Part shown: one piece after another, positions 52,774 to 62,147 of the stretch
Position numbering within the stretch: the first letter of the stretch is position 1
Layout of the letters: every line of letters starts with the position of its first letter
Source: Sorangium aterium
GTDB lineage: Bacteria; Myxococcota_A; Polyangia; Polyangiales; Polyangiaceae
DNA length: 64,000 nucleotides
NCBI RefSeq assembly: GCF_028368935.1
Contig: NZ_JAQNDK010000001.1
Location: 2,790,001-2,854,000, forward strand
Direction: 5' to 3'
The notes under the pieces: generated by a model
Told to the model about the DNA's origin: nothing
Seen by the model: the letters and a program-made list of their open reading frames with translations, nothing else
Databases searched by the model: none
Made by a program: the position numbers and the translations under genes

Positions 52774-53922
52774 ATGGCCAAGGTGGAGTCGATCGGCATC
52801 AAGCGGGTGGAGGCGCTGCACTACTACGTGCACGACCTCGAGCGGAGCCGTAGGTTCTACACGGAGCGGCTCGACTTCGCGGAGATCGCCGCGAGCTCGC
52901 CGGAGCTCACGGCGGCGGCGGCGCAGCGCTCGGTCGTCTTCCAGGCCGGCGAGTGCGTCGTCGTCTGCTCGCAGCCCGCCGGCGAGGGCGGGCGGGCGTG
53001 GCGCTACCTGCGCAAGCACCCGGACGGCGTGGGCACGGTCATCTTCGAGGTGGAGGACATCGACCGCGCCTTCCGGCTGCTCGACGGCCGCGGGGGCACG
53101 CCGATCGACGAGATCCATCGGGTGACCGAGGCCGGCGGCACCTTCGCCTCGTTCTCGATCACGACCCCGTTCGGCGACACCACCTTCCGCTTCGTGGAGC
53201 GGCGCGGCTACCCCGCGCTGTTCCCCGGCTGCGCGGCCTACGACGCGCCGCGCGGCGGCGCGAACCGCTTCGGGATCACCCGGTTCGATCACATCACCTC
53301 GAACTTCCAGACGATGGCGCCCGCGCTGCTCTGGATGGAGCACGTGCTCGGGCTCGAGCCCTTCTGGCAGATCGCGTTCCACACGAACGACGTCGCGAAG
53401 GACGCGGACCACGGCTCGGGCCTGCGCTCGGCCGTGATGTGGGACCCGGCCTCGGGCGTGAAGTTCGCGAACAACGAGCCCTACCGGCCGCACTTCAAGA
53501 GCTCGCAGATCAACGTCTTCAACGAGGAGCACCGCGGCGACGGCGTGCAGCACGTGGCGCTCGCCGTGGAGGACATCCTCACCGCCGTGCGCGCGATGCG
53601 CGGCCGGGGCGTGGAGTTCATGCCGACCCCGGCCGCCTATTACGACATGCTGCCCGAGCGCCTGCAGCGGCTCGGCATCGGGCAGATCGACGAGGACGTG
53701 GCGGAGCTGCGCGATCTCGAGGTGCTCGTCGACGGCGACGGCGCGCGGTCCTACCTCCTCCAGATCTTTCTGAAGGAGTCGTCGGGCACGCACCGCGATC
53801 CCGAGGCCGGGCCGTTCTTCTTCGAGCTCATCCAGCGCAAGGGGGACCGCGGCTTCGGCGCCGGCAATTTCCGGGCGCTGTTCGAGAGCATCGAGCGGCA
53901 GCAGAAGGCGGGGCACGGCTGA
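52774..53922 (+). CDS. hpd: 4-hydroxyphenylpyruvate dioxygenase
   Basis: 382 aa, normal length. There are two vicinal-oxygen-chelate halves. Iron ligands appear as His in TRFDHITSNF (about 172), His in GVQHVALAVEDI (about 259) and Glu in PFFFELIQRKGDRGFGAGNF (about 351). It converts 4-hydroxyphenylpyruvate to homogentisate. The ATG has GGAGG about 8 nt upstream. The stop overlaps the hmgA start (TGATG), so the pathway enzyme and its next step are coupled. Confidence 0.96.
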   Translation: MAKVESIGIKRVEALHYYVHDLERSRRFYTERLDFAEIAASSPELTAAAAQRSVVFQAGECVVVCSQPAGEGGRAWRYLRKHPDGVGTVIFEVEDIDRAFRLLDGRGGTPIDEIHRVTEAGGTFASFSITTPFGDTTFRFVERRGYPALFPGCAAYDAPRGGANRFGITRFDHITSNFQTMAPALLWMEHVLGLEPFWQIAFHTNDVAKDADHGSGLRSAVMWDPASGVKFANNEPYRPHFKSSQINVFNEEHRGDGVQHVALAVEDILTAVRAMRGRGVEFMPTPAAYYDMLPERLQRLGIGQIDEDVAELRDLEVLVDGDGARSYLLQIFLKESSGTHRDPEAGPFFFELIQRKGDRGFGAGNFRALFESIERQQKAGHG

Positions 53923-55082
53923 TGCTCGATCGCGTCGTCGCCGGGATCGTCCCGCCGAAGCACCACATCGCTCTCCGGAGCGAGGCGGGGGATCTCCGCT
54001 ACGAGGAGTGCCTGACGCGGGCGGGCTTCGACGGCCCCTACACGATCGCCTACCACGAGCGCCGGCCGCACGAGCACCGGGTCGCGGAGGCCGCGCACGG
54101 CTTCACGCTGCCGGTCGCCGCGGCGGCGCGCCCGCTCGCCAAGCGGCACTACCGGTCGCAGGATCTGCCGCGGCGGGGCGGGCCCGCTGTCGATTGCCGC
54201 GTGCCGCTGCTCTTCAACGACGACGTGGTGATCGGGCTCGTCCAGCCGGACGCGGCCGATCCTGTGTACTTCGCGAACGCCGACGCCGACGAGCTGTTCT
54301 TCATCTTCCACGGGGGCGGCGTCCTGCGCACGATGCTCGGCGATCTGCGCTTCGAGCAGGACGACTACGTCGTCATCCCGAAGGGGCTCTTCTACCGCTT
54401 CCTCCCGGACGCCGCGCCCCAGCGCTGGCTCTCGATCGAGGCCGAGGACATCCACCTCCCGCGCAAGTGGCGCAACGAGGTCGGCCAGCTGCGGATGGAC
54501 GCGCCGTACTCGCACCGCGATTTCCGGCGGCCCACGTTCGTCGGCCCTCTCGACGAGGGCATCCGCGCGCTCGTCGTGAAGCGCGGCGGCGCCTTCCACG
54601 GCTTCACCCTCGAGCGCTCGCCGCTCGACGTCGTCGGCTGGGACGGGACGGTGTACCCGTTCGCGTTCCCGATCCTGCGCTTCCAGGCGCGCGTCGGGCT
54701 CGTGCACCTGCCTCCGGACTGGCACGGGACGTTCGCCGCGCGGGGCGCCCTGATCTGCAGCTTCGTGCCGCGCCCGACCGACTTCCACCCGGAGGCGATC
54801 CCGTGCCCGTACCCGCACGCGTCGGTCGATTGCGACGAGTTCCTGTTCTACTGCCGCGGCAACTTCACCTCACGCCGCGGCGTCGGCCCCGGCAGCATCT
54901 CGCACCACCCCGCCGGCGTCCCGCACGGGCCGCACCCCGGCGCGTACGAGGCGAGCCTCGGGGCCCGCGAGACGAGCGAGCTCGCGGTCATGCTCGACAC
55001 GATCCGCCCGCTCTCGGCCACCGCGGCCGCGCTCGCGGTGGAGGACCCGGGCTACCAGGACAGCTTCATCGCGGGCCCATAG
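53922..55082 (+). CDS. hmgA: Homogentisate 1,2-dioxygenase
   Basis: 386 aa of the HmgA cupin family. It has YHERRPHEHRV near the N-terminus, then DELFFIFHGGGVLRTMLGD and DYVVIPKGLFYRF. The C-terminal iron site residues lie in DEFLFYCRGNFTS and SISHHPAGVPHGPHPGAYEASLG. It opens the homogentisate ring to give maleylacetoacetate. It is about 50 residues shorter than typical HmgA (430-445) because N-terminal segments are reduced; the metal site is intact. It is the last gene of the operon, converging on the Cys-rich lipoprotein gene. Confidence 0.93.
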   Translation: MLDRVVAGIVPPKHHIALRSEAGDLRYEECLTRAGFDGPYTIAYHERRPHEHRVAEAAHGFTLPVAAAARPLAKRHYRSQDLPRRGGPAVDCRVPLLFNDDVVIGLVQPDAADPVYFANADADELFFIFHGGGVLRTMLGDLRFEQDDYVVIPKGLFYRFLPDAAPQRWLSIEAEDIHLPRKWRNEVGQLRMDAPYSHRDFRRPTFVGPLDEGIRALVVKRGGAFHGFTLERSPLDVVGWDGTVYPFAFPILRFQARVGLVHLPPDWHGTFAARGALICSFVPRPTDFHPEAIPCPYPHASVDCDEFLFYCRGNFTSRRGVGPGSISHHPAGVPHGPHPGAYEASLGARETSELAVMLDTIRPLSATAAALAVEDPGYQDSFIAGP

Positions 55083-55107
55083 CGGGGTCGAACGAGGGGG
55101 GCTTCCC

Positions 55108-55689
55108 TCAGGGCCCTCCGGGCTGGGGCTCAGAGCCCGCGGGCTGGGGCTTGTTGAAGCAGGCGCTCGTGCACTCGTTGAAGCGCTGCGACTCCTCGAA
55201 ATCGATCCCGTTCAGCCCATTGCAGGACATGCCGATGATGCAGCGGGCGTTGCACACGATCGACCCGATGCAGTCGTCGGGGTTGGTCGAGAACGGGAAT
55301 CCCAGCCCGCACGCCACGAAGACGTCGTTGGCGTCCTCGCAGACGGTGCGGAAGATCGAGATGCCGCAGCCACGGAGGCTGTCTCGCTGGCCGTCGCAGG
55401 CGTCGAACAGGTAATTCTCGTCCTTGCATTCGAGCTCCTCCTCGACGCAGGTCACGTACTCGTCGAAGGAGGCGGTGCAGCTCGCCTCCACCGCGGCCGC
55501 CCGCGCGGTCTCCGCCTTGTCGACGCACTCGAGGTACCTCGCCTCGCTGCAGCCGGAGCAGTCGCAGATGCGGTCGCAGGCGCGCTCCTCGGGCGAGGGG
55601 CAGCCAGCGGACACGAGCGCGCCGGCGGCGGCGGCCAGGGAGAGGAGCAGCCGGTGGGTGAGCGGCGGACGGCGCTTGGGGGCGAGCAC
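55108..55689 (-). CDS. Cys-rich secreted lipoprotein
   Basis: A 193-aa protein. The signal ends in VSAGC (Cys30). The mature part has about 17 Cys, many in short spacings (CDRICDCSGC, SCTASFDEYVTCVEEELEC, CNARCIIGMSCNG), and acidic loops such as ECKDENYLFDACDG. This resembles disulfide-rich surface proteins common in Polyangiaceae. GTG start with GGGAGGAGG 6 nt before. It follows the deoxyhypusine-synthase-like gene after 25 nt, so the two form an operon, but no functional link is clear. Confidence 0.75.
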   Translation of the reverse strand: MLAPKRRPPLTHRLLLSLAAAAGALVSAGCPSPEERACDRICDCSGCSEARYLECVDKAETARAAAVEASCTASFDEYVTCVEEELECKDENYLFDACDGQRDSLRGCGISIFRTVCEDANDVFVACGLGFPFSTNPDDCIGSIVCNARCIIGMSCNGLNGIDFEESQRFNECTSACFNKPQPAGSEPQPGGP

Positions 55690-55714
55690 GGTGACCTCCT
55701 CCCCCTACTTTATT

Positions 55715-56818
55715 TTATTTCGGCATCTTGCCGAGCCGCTCGAGCAGCGCGCGCACGAGGAGCGGCCACGCGACCGTGGCGTCCGCGTACACCTCGGCGA
55801 AGCGCCCGCCCTCCTGCGGCGGGGTGAACTTCCCCCAGCTCACGCCCTCGGAGTACGTGCAGCCGGACAGGCCGCCCCAGTGGACGGGCTCGGGGCAGAT
55901 GCGGACGCCGTACTGGAACCGCGGGTGATCGACCTCGATGTCCAGGCGATCGCCGACGATGTCGTAGAACGGCGCGACCTGCTGGGCCCAGTTGCGCGGC
56001 ACGCCGCCGCCGATGGTGAAGATGCCGAGGCGCTTCTTCTTGCGGACGAGGCGGGCGTAGCTCAGCAGATCGAGGAACGGGTTGTACGGCGGCGGCACGG
56101 CCTCGCGCCACACGTCGAACCCCGGCTTGTCGCCGTGCTGCGCCTTCACCTTGCGCAGCATCCACGTCGCCACGTCGAGGCCCATCTCGCTGTCGGTGAA
56201 GGCCGGCACGTAGACGGGCACGTCGCGGAGGTACGCGCTCCGGAGCACGCCCGGCGAGTCGCCCATGTCCGCCAGCGCCTTGCCGAGCTGGCGGCAGATG
56301 ATCTCGCTCGACCAGGGAGAGCCGGGGTCCAGCTTGTCGAGCTCCTTCCGGACGAAGACCTCGATCGCGTTGAGGTTCTTCTCCATCTCGAGCGTGTCGT
56401 AGACGCGGTTGTACCCCTTCTCGAAGTACGTCTCGTCGGAGATGCCCGGGTTCGCCTTGTAGTGGGTCAGGCCGACCGCCTCGCTCAGCCCGTGCGCCAT
56501 GAGCGCTCCCGTGCTGATGATGCAGTCGATCATGCCGGCCTCGATCATCCGGACGATGACGACGCCCATCTTGGCGACCGTCATCGCGCCGGAGAACGTC
56601 GCCACGACGAGGCAGTCCTCGTCGCGCACCATCGCCTCGAGCACGTCGCACGCCTCGCCGAGCGCACGGCCGCTGAACGCGGTCCTGCTCATCGCGCGGA
56701 GCAGATCGTCGAAAGAGTCAATCTTCAGCGGGTCGAGCGCGGCGAGCGGGACGAGCTGGTCTTCGACGCCGTCGCCGAGCTGGCGGTGCGAGGGACGAGG
56801 ATGCTTCGGAGAGGACAT
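55715..56818 (-). CDS. Deoxyhypusine synthase-like enzyme
   Basis: A 367-aa protein closely following the DHS fold: VATFSGAMTVAKMGVVIVRMIEAGMIDCIISTGALMAHGL (NAD site), IFTIGGGVPRNWAQQ, and SGCTYSEGVSWGKFTPP, where Lys330 corresponds to the catalytic Lys (human Lys329). In eukaryotes and archaea DHS transfers aminobutyl from spermidine to eIF5A; most bacteria lack that target. Bacterial homologues may make homospermidine or related polyamines instead, so the reaction is uncertain. TATATG (56829-56834) just upstream could be a -10, leaving almost no leader. Confidence 0.85.
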   Translation of the reverse strand: MSSPKHPRPSHRQLGDGVEDQLVPLAALDPLKIDSFDDLLRAMSRTAFSGRALGEACDVLEAMVRDEDCLVVATFSGAMTVAKMGVVIVRMIEAGMIDCIISTGALMAHGLSEAVGLTHYKANPGISDETYFEKGYNRVYDTLEMEKNLNAIEVFVRKELDKLDPGSPWSSEIICRQLGKALADMGDSPGVLRSAYLRDVPVYVPAFTDSEMGLDVATWMLRKVKAQHGDKPGFDVWREAVPPPYNPFLDLLSYARLVRKKKRLGIFTIGGGVPRNWAQQVAPFYDIVGDRLDIEVDHPRFQYGVRICPEPVHWGGLSGCTYSEGVSWGKFTPPQEGGRFAEVYADATVAWPLLVRALLERLGKMPK

Positions 56819-56887
56819 AGGGCGCGAACATATACCCGCGCGGGGGGTGGGCCGTCGAGCGCGAAGCTCGCCGCGAGAGCGGCAAAC

Positions 56888-59800
56888 TCAGGGCCGGACG
56901 GCCAGCGAGCACGCGAGGCGGCGCGCGGGTCTGCCCGCTGGTTTGCCCGCTGCTTTACCCTCCGTTGCCTCCGTTGCCGCGGGCTTCCCGGCGCCTTGGC
57001 CGATCCCACGATCGCCGCCTTCGGCGCGGCGGGCCGCGAGATCGGCGCGAACGAACGCGAGCGGGCTCGCGCCGGGCTGGCCGTCGGTCCGCCGCTCCAG
57101 ATCCATCAGCGCGGCGATCTTCGCCACGCAAACGTCACGACCTGACACACGGACGTCATAGACAGCCGTGCTCGCGGGCGCGCGGTGGCCATCGACCGTC
57201 GCGAACGCGCTCGCGCGATCGAGCAGGAAGCGCGCGCCGGGCGGGCGCGCGGCGCACGCCGGCATGCGGGTGAGCTCTGTGCGGACATTCGGGACGATCG
57301 CCCAGCCGTCGAGCGGCAGGAGCGGCGGGGCCTTCGCGGTCGCTCCTTGCCCCGTCGTCGCCGCAGGCGGGATCGGCACCGTCCGGCCGAGCGTCAGGCC
57401 GTGGAAGCTGAGCAAGAGCGGCACGCCGGCGCTCGTCGGCTCCCCCAGCGCGGGCTCGCCGAGGTTCGCGAGCGAGGCGATCGGCCGCGGGGCCTCGCCG
57501 GACGACCACACGACGAGCGACGCGCCGCGGAGCCACGCGACGGGCCCATCCGGCGCCTCGCTGAAGGCGACCTCCGCCTCGGGCATCAGCTCTTGCGGCA
57601 CCTCGGCGACCTCGGCGCCGCGGCCCGGCCTCACCTGGATCAGCACGTCGCGCCCCGAGGCGCGCACCCCGAACAGGATCCGGCCGCCGGACGCCGCGAA
57701 CCGGGCGAGGATCGCGTCCCGGCCGACGCCCTCGGGCGCCGGGCCCGTCCACGAGCGGACCCTGGCCTGGAGCTCGGTCGGGTCGAGCCAGCGCAGCGTC
57801 CAGGTCGCCCGCGGCGCAGCGGAGGCGCCGCGCGGCTGGAGACCGGCGCCGGCGCCCTTGGCAGCAGCGCCGGCGGGCGAGCGCACCTCGAGCGCGGCGA
57901 CGGTGGAGAGCTGGCCCCAGCGCCTGGCGCTCACGGACGAGACGCGCCGCTGGTCGTCCGGTCCGGGCTTCGCGTCGCGGGCGAGCAGCGCGAGCGCCTC
58001 CTGGGCGCTGCGCGGCGGCGGCACGCCCGCCGGCGAGGGCGGCGGCCCCGGCTGTGTCGTGCAGGCGAGCGCGCGCTCCGGCAGCGCCGGGGCCGGCGGC
58101 GGGCGGACCGGCAGGAGCGGCGCGGCCCCGAGCGCAGCACCGCCGGACGGCGCTCCCTGCGCGGGCAGCGGCGGCCCCCAGCCCACGCGGAGGTGGGTCG
58201 CGATCCTCAGGCCGACCTCGTTCACGGCCAGCATCCCGGGCTCGGCGAGCAGATCGCCGCTCTGGGCGATCTCCTCGGCGGCCTGGGGTGGGACCTCGAT
58301 GGGCGACCACGTGCGGCCGGCGTCATCCGAAGCGAGCACCTTCCCTTCCCCGACGGCGATCCCGCGGCCGGCGTGGACCACGGCGTGCGCGGCGCCGGCG
58401 AGGCGAGCCCGCGAGGCCTGGCCGCCGGGGGAGAGGACGACGGCGGTGAGGTCTCCGGCCTCGTCGGCCACAACGAACGACAGCGCGCCGTCCTGCCCCT
58501 CCTCGATGGGGCTGACCACGTTGACGTCGTCGCCCCCGCCGCGCAGCCAGCCGAGCGGGAGCAGCGGAGCCTCCCTGCCGCCGGCGTCGATCACCGCGAC
58601 CTGGGCGCCGGGCGCGGCGCCCTCGCGGCCGTCGCCGCCGCGCGGCGCGGGCTCGTCGCGGGGCGCGACGTCGCTGTCCCAGAGCCCGCGCAGGATCGCG
58701 ATCCGCCCGTCGGCGAGCGCGCCGGCGCCGCGCCAGCGGACGTCCGTGCCCGGGCGGACCGTGCTCCACCGGCCGCTCGGCTGCCGCACGCACACGCTGC
58801 CCTCGTCGTCCGCGTCGCACGGCGCGAGCAGCAGGGCGCCGCCGCTCGGGGACACGCGGAGCTCGGCCTCGCCGCTCCGCACGAGGACGGGCGGTTCGCT
58901 GCCGAGCGGGCGGCCGGGCTTGACCTGGAGCACGCCGAACGGATCGTGGCGGCCGTCCGGCCCGCCCTCGCCGAGCGCGCAGGCCACCCACGCCGCTCGC
59001 CCCGCCCGGCCGACGCCGCAGGCGTTCAGCCAGTCTCCGCGGCCGAAGGGGGCGACCTCCTGGAGCGCGCCGGTGGCGAGATCCAAGCGGGCGAGGACGC
59101 CGTGGCTCGCCGTGATCGCGGTGGACGACCACGCCGCGCCGCTCGAGATCGCCGCCTCGAGCGGGTGACGCCCCGTCGCGCGGATCCAGCGGAGCAGCGG
59201 CGCGCCTGGGCCGGGCTCCGGCGCGTCGTCCGCGGGGGCGGGCCCGAGCCGCGCCTCGGCGACCAGGATCCGCGCCTCGCGCTGCCCGGACGACGAGGCC
59301 CTGCCCTGCGTCACGGCGATCAGCTCGCCGTCGCGCAGACGGACGTCGGCGAGGCGGAGCAGGGCGGCGGGGTCGGCGTCCTCCCCGTCGCCGCCCGGCG
59401 ACGGCGCCACGGGGCGCCACGACGCGCCGCCGTCCGCCGTGACCGCGAGCCCTGCCGCCTCGAAGAGCCCGGCGCCGTGCCGCGCGTCGCGGAACGCGAG
59501 GGCGCGCAGCGGCAGGGCGGGCAAGCCCGGCAGCGTGCGCGGCTGTCCGGTCTCGATGTCGAGGAAGATCGGAACGTCGGAGATGGCGTCCCAGACGGCG
59601 ACGACGGCGGGACCGCCGCCGATGCGCTGGAGGTCCGTCTCGGAGCGGGCGAGGACCGCCGGCGCGCCGAGCGGGTCATCGAACCGGTAGACACCGCGGA
59701 CTCCGCGCCCGACGAGCCGCGGGCCGGTTCCGGACGGAACCAGCACGAGCTCGATCAGGGGCTCGGGGCACGCCGCGGTCTCCTGCCGTGCCACGCCGTC

Positions 59801-60082
59801 GGCCCCGACGAGGACGCGCTGGCCGCCGACCAGCGCGATCGTGCCGCCGGCGACCCGGGGCCCTATCGCGGTCGCGCCGCTCGCGTCGACCCAGCGGGCG
59901 GGCACGGGCGCAGGAGGCGGGGGGAGCGCCGCCGCGGGCGCGCCGCGCTCTTGCGGCGCGGGTCGGGGCGGCGCGCCGCCGCAGCGGGCGAGCGCGAGCG
60001 CAGCGAGGAGCGCGGCCGCGCGCCGCGACCGGCGCGGTGGCGCTGCGAGGCGGGGAGCGCCCGCCGCTCTGGACTGCATCAT
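56888..60082 (-). CDS. Giant beta-propeller lipoprotein with BNR-like repeats
   Basis: A 1,064-aa protein. An Arg-rich start and hydrophobic stretch end in ALARC (Cys34), a plausible lipobox. The mature part is beta-rich with sialidase/BNR-like units (VTADGGASWRPV, LASDDAGRTWSPI) at about 205 and 580, and many strand-turn pairs with Gly/Asp, consistent with one or two beta propellers. The last 60 residues are a low-complexity Lys/Ala/Gly tail (EGKAAGKPAGRPA). No catalytic residues are obvious, so a binding or structural surface role is more likely than sialidase activity. The opposite strand also has a long open frame, but signal peptide and BNR motifs favour this strand. Confidence 0.7.
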   Translation of the reverse strand: MMQSRAAGAPRLAAPPRRSRRAAALLAALALARCGGAPPRPAPQERGAPAAALPPPPAPVPARWVDASGATAIGPRVAGGTIALVGGQRVLVGADGVARQETAACPEPLIELVLVPSGTGPRLVGRGVRGVYRFDDPLGAPAVLARSETDLQRIGGGPAVVAVWDAISDVPIFLDIETGQPRTLPGLPALPLRALAFRDARHGAGLFEAAGLAVTADGGASWRPVAPSPGGDGEDADPAALLRLADVRLRDGELIAVTQGRASSSGQREARILVAEARLGPAPADDAPEPGPGAPLLRWIRATGRHPLEAAISSGAAWSSTAITASHGVLARLDLATGALQEVAPFGRGDWLNACGVGRAGRAAWVACALGEGGPDGRHDPFGVLQVKPGRPLGSEPPVLVRSGEAELRVSPSGGALLLAPCDADDEGSVCVRQPSGRWSTVRPGTDVRWRGAGALADGRIAILRGLWDSDVAPRDEPAPRGGDGREGAAPGAQVAVIDAGGREAPLLPLGWLRGGGDDVNVVSPIEEGQDGALSFVVADEAGDLTAVVLSPGGQASRARLAGAAHAVVHAGRGIAVGEGKVLASDDAGRTWSPIEVPPQAAEEIAQSGDLLAEPGMLAVNEVGLRIATHLRVGWGPPLPAQGAPSGGAALGAAPLLPVRPPPAPALPERALACTTQPGPPPSPAGVPPPRSAQEALALLARDAKPGPDDQRRVSSVSARRWGQLSTVAALEVRSPAGAAAKGAGAGLQPRGASAAPRATWTLRWLDPTELQARVRSWTGPAPEGVGRDAILARFAASGGRILFGVRASGRDVLIQVRPGRGAEVAEVPQELMPEAEVAFSEAPDGPVAWLRGASLVVWSSGEAPRPIASLANLGEPALGEPTSAGVPLLLSFHGLTLGRTVPIPPAATTGQGATAKAPPLLPLDGWAIVPNVRTELTRMPACAARPPGARFLLDRASAFATVDGHRAPASTAVYDVRVSGRDVCVAKIAALMDLERRTDGQPGASPLAFVRADLAARRAEGGDRGIGQGAGKPAATEATEGKAAGKPAGRPARRLACSLAVRP

Positions 60083-60130
60083 CGCGGCTGAGACTACCGT
60101 GATTCGCAGGCCGCCGCGGCGCCGAGAGGC

Positions 60131-61210
60131 TCAGTGGACGGCCGAGCTCACCGGGACCGGGGCGGCCTCGTCCGCCAGCGCGGCCGACCTGCGGGCGAGG
60201 AGAGCCATGAGCCCTCTGGCGCCGACCACGGCATGGTCGGACACGCAGTTGTTGAAGATCGCGTGGACCTGCTCCGCCTCCTGGGAGATCCGCGCGACGG
60301 TCTCCGCCCACGGAGCGAGCTCCACGGGATCGTAAACGTACCTGAACTTCTCGTTCACGCCGACGGGCGCATCCCAGGTCTCCTCGCGCCGGCCGTGGAA
60401 GCGCACAACGGCGAGGCGAGGATCGGCGACGAGGGCCGTGGGAGGCATGCTGTTCTGCTTGCCCTGCGGCTCATCGACGATGACGTAGAATGCGCCGAGG
60501 TCCCGGAGGAGATCCACGACGCGCTCGATGCGGCCGGGCATACCCCAGGATCCGTGCCTGAGCTCGACGGCGAACGGGAGCCCTTCCATGCGCCTCCGGC
60601 ACTCCTCGATGACACGCACGTTGCCGCGCGTCGCCGTGAACCACGGAGGGAACTGGAAGAGCACGTACCCGAGCTTGCCCGCCTGGCGCAGCGGATCGAC
60701 CGCCATCCGGAAGCGCTCCCAGAGCGCGTCTCGGGTCTCGGCCGGCAGGTCTGCCGGGTAGAGGCGCCGCCGGTCGAAGAGCGAGGCCGGCAGCGCGCCC
60801 TGGACGTCCGGGGGGAGGCGGGCGGGCTCCACGGGGTGCTGGGTGAGCGGCGCGAACGCCTTCACGTTGAACACGAAATCAGGCGGAGTCCGCTCGATCC
60901 ACTGCGCCACCATCCCCGGACGCGGGAGGGCGTAATAGCTCGAGTTGACCTCGACCACGGGGAACTGGGACGCGTAGAACTTCAGCCGTTCTGCCGGGCT
61001 CGACACGCCCTTCGGGTAGAATCTATGGCTCTTCACCAGGGTCGGGTCCGTCCACCCGGCGGTCCCGGCGAGGGCGTTGCCGATGCGGGCGGGCACAGGC
61101 GCGCACGCCGCGAGGGCCGCGGCGCGCGCGAGACGCTGCTCCTCCTGGTCCTGGTGTGGAGTCTCCTCTGAAGGCGACCGCGGCGGATCGCGCAGGGCTT
61201 CTTCGTGCAT
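60131..61210 (-). CDS. DUF72 (YecE-like) protein
   Basis: A 359-aa protein of the DUF72 TIM-barrel family: GTAGWTDPTLVKSHRFYPKGVSSPAERLKFYASQFPVVEVNSSYY near the N-terminus, then YVLFQFPPWFT, FAVELRHGSW and VRFHGRREETWD. The function is not established; some members are suspected nucleases or sugar-related enzymes. An extra Gln/Arg-rich 40-residue head precedes the domain, and a downstream start is possible. It is on the same strand as the giant lipoprotein, 48 nt upstream. Confidence 0.85.
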   Translation of the reverse strand: MHEEALRDPPRSPSEETPHQDQEEQRLARAAALAACAPVPARIGNALAGTAGWTDPTLVKSHRFYPKGVSSPAERLKFYASQFPVVEVNSSYYALPRPGMVAQWIERTPPDFVFNVKAFAPLTQHPVEPARLPPDVQGALPASLFDRRRLYPADLPAETRDALWERFRMAVDPLRQAGKLGYVLFQFPPWFTATRGNVRVIEECRRRMEGLPFAVELRHGSWGMPGRIERVVDLLRDLGAFYVIVDEPQGKQNSMPPTALVADPRLAVVRFHGRREETWDAPVGVNEKFRYVYDPVELAPWAETVARISQEAEQVHAIFNNCVSDHAVVGARGLMALLARRSAALADEAAPVPVSSAVH

Positions 61211-61278
61211 ATCGGGAGCAACCTAAGATCTCTTTGCGGCGATGGAAGCGCTCGCCCGAGAGATACGGCGACAGTGGC

Positions 61279-61959
61279 TCATTGCCTCTCACGAAGGTCC
61301 GCTCTCCCGTCGTGCGCATATGCTCCTGCTCGCGTCGTGCGCATACGCTCCAGCTCGTTCGCCGCGCTCCTCGACGAATCCCCGGATTGGCAGACCGGCC
61401 GCGCGATCCGCTCGGCGAGCGCCTTTCGGGCGACCTGAAGCCTGCCGGCGGCCGTGGCCGGGTTCAGCCCGTGCGCCCTGGCGTAGGACGTCAAGGGATG
61501 GGGACCTGCCGCGGCGAGGAGAAGATCGCGATGGTGCGCAGGCAGCTCGACGAGCCTGCGGAGCGCTGCGCGGGCAAGCAGCCTGCCGTCCAGATCGACG
61601 CTGCCTTCGTCGACAAGCGCGCGCGGATCGTCGACCGGGACCTCGCGGCGGACGTGGGCGCGCCCCAGGTGATGGCCTGCCTGCCGCCACGTGATGCCAT
61701 GGAGCCAGCCCCGGAGCGCGCGGCGCGGCGCGCTCCGAGGATCAGGGCGGTACCTGCCAGCCTGGATGGCCTTCCAGGCGGCGATGAGCACGTCCTGGAG
61801 CACGTCCTCGCAGTCGCGCGCGTGGACGCCGCACGCGATGAGCCTGGACAGGATCAGGCGCCGCTCCGCGACGAGAGCGTCGAGGGGCGGCGATACCTCG
61901 GGGCGCAGCGACATCGAGAGTCCCGGAGCAGGCGGCGCGCCGCGCTTGCGACGGCTCAT
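61279..61959 (-). CDS. Sigma-70-like (ECF-type) protein, divergent C-terminus
   Basis: A 226-aa protein. Region-2-like sequence is visible (LIACGVHARDCEDVLQDVLIAAWKAIQAGRY and RRALRGWLHGITWRQAGHHLG), and a region-4-like end reads LVELPAHHRDLLLAAAGPHPLTSYARAHGLNPATAAGRLQVARKALAERI. It is shorter and less canonical than the other two sigma proteins here. RBS GGAGAA lies 4-6 nt before the ATG. The last 28 residues are changed by a 25-bp tandem duplication that shifts the frame. It could have regulator-like rather than promoter-directing function. Confidence 0.7.
   Translation of the reverse strand: MSRRKRGAPPAPGLSMSLRPEVSPPLDALVAERRLILSRLIACGVHARDCEDVLQDVLIAAWKAIQAGRYRPDPRSAPRRALRGWLHGITWRQAGHHLGRAHVRREVPVDDPRALVDEGSVDLDGRLLARAALRRLVELPAHHRDLLLAAAGPHPLTSYARAHGLNPATAAGRLQVARKALAERIARPVCQSGDSSRSAANELERMRTTRAGAYAHDGRADLRERQ
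61308..61357. repeat. 25-bp tandem duplication at the end of the sigma-like gene
   Basis: CGTCGTGCGCATATGCTCC-type units at 61308-61332 and 61333-61357 are identical except at two positions. A 25-bp repeat is not a multiple of three, so the duplication moved the reading frame of the last codons. Confidence 0.75.
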
Positions 61960-62147
61960 CGGGTTCTCCGGCGCACCGCGCCTCGGCAGACCGGCGCCAG
62001 GCAGCAGGGAGAGTGTTCGCGACGGTGGGTGGGTGTTCCGACGGCACGCCGCAGCACGCTGGTGTTGCGTTCTACGGTGAGCCGTCGCTCGTCGAATGAC
62101 GCGTCCATGCGCGCGAGTTCTCCAGCGCACCCGCGCTTCGCTGCGAA

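Noticed and set aside
57051-60082. Sialidase activity for the giant lipoprotein.
   Set aside because: Only BNR-like turns are seen; no Arg triad or Tyr/Glu nucleophile pattern was recognised.
57185-60091. Long open frame on the plus strand (968 codons) opposite the giant lipoprotein.
   Set aside because: The minus-strand protein has a lipobox, BNR motifs and sensible composition, while the plus-strand product is Arg/Ala/Gly-rich low-complexity sequence.
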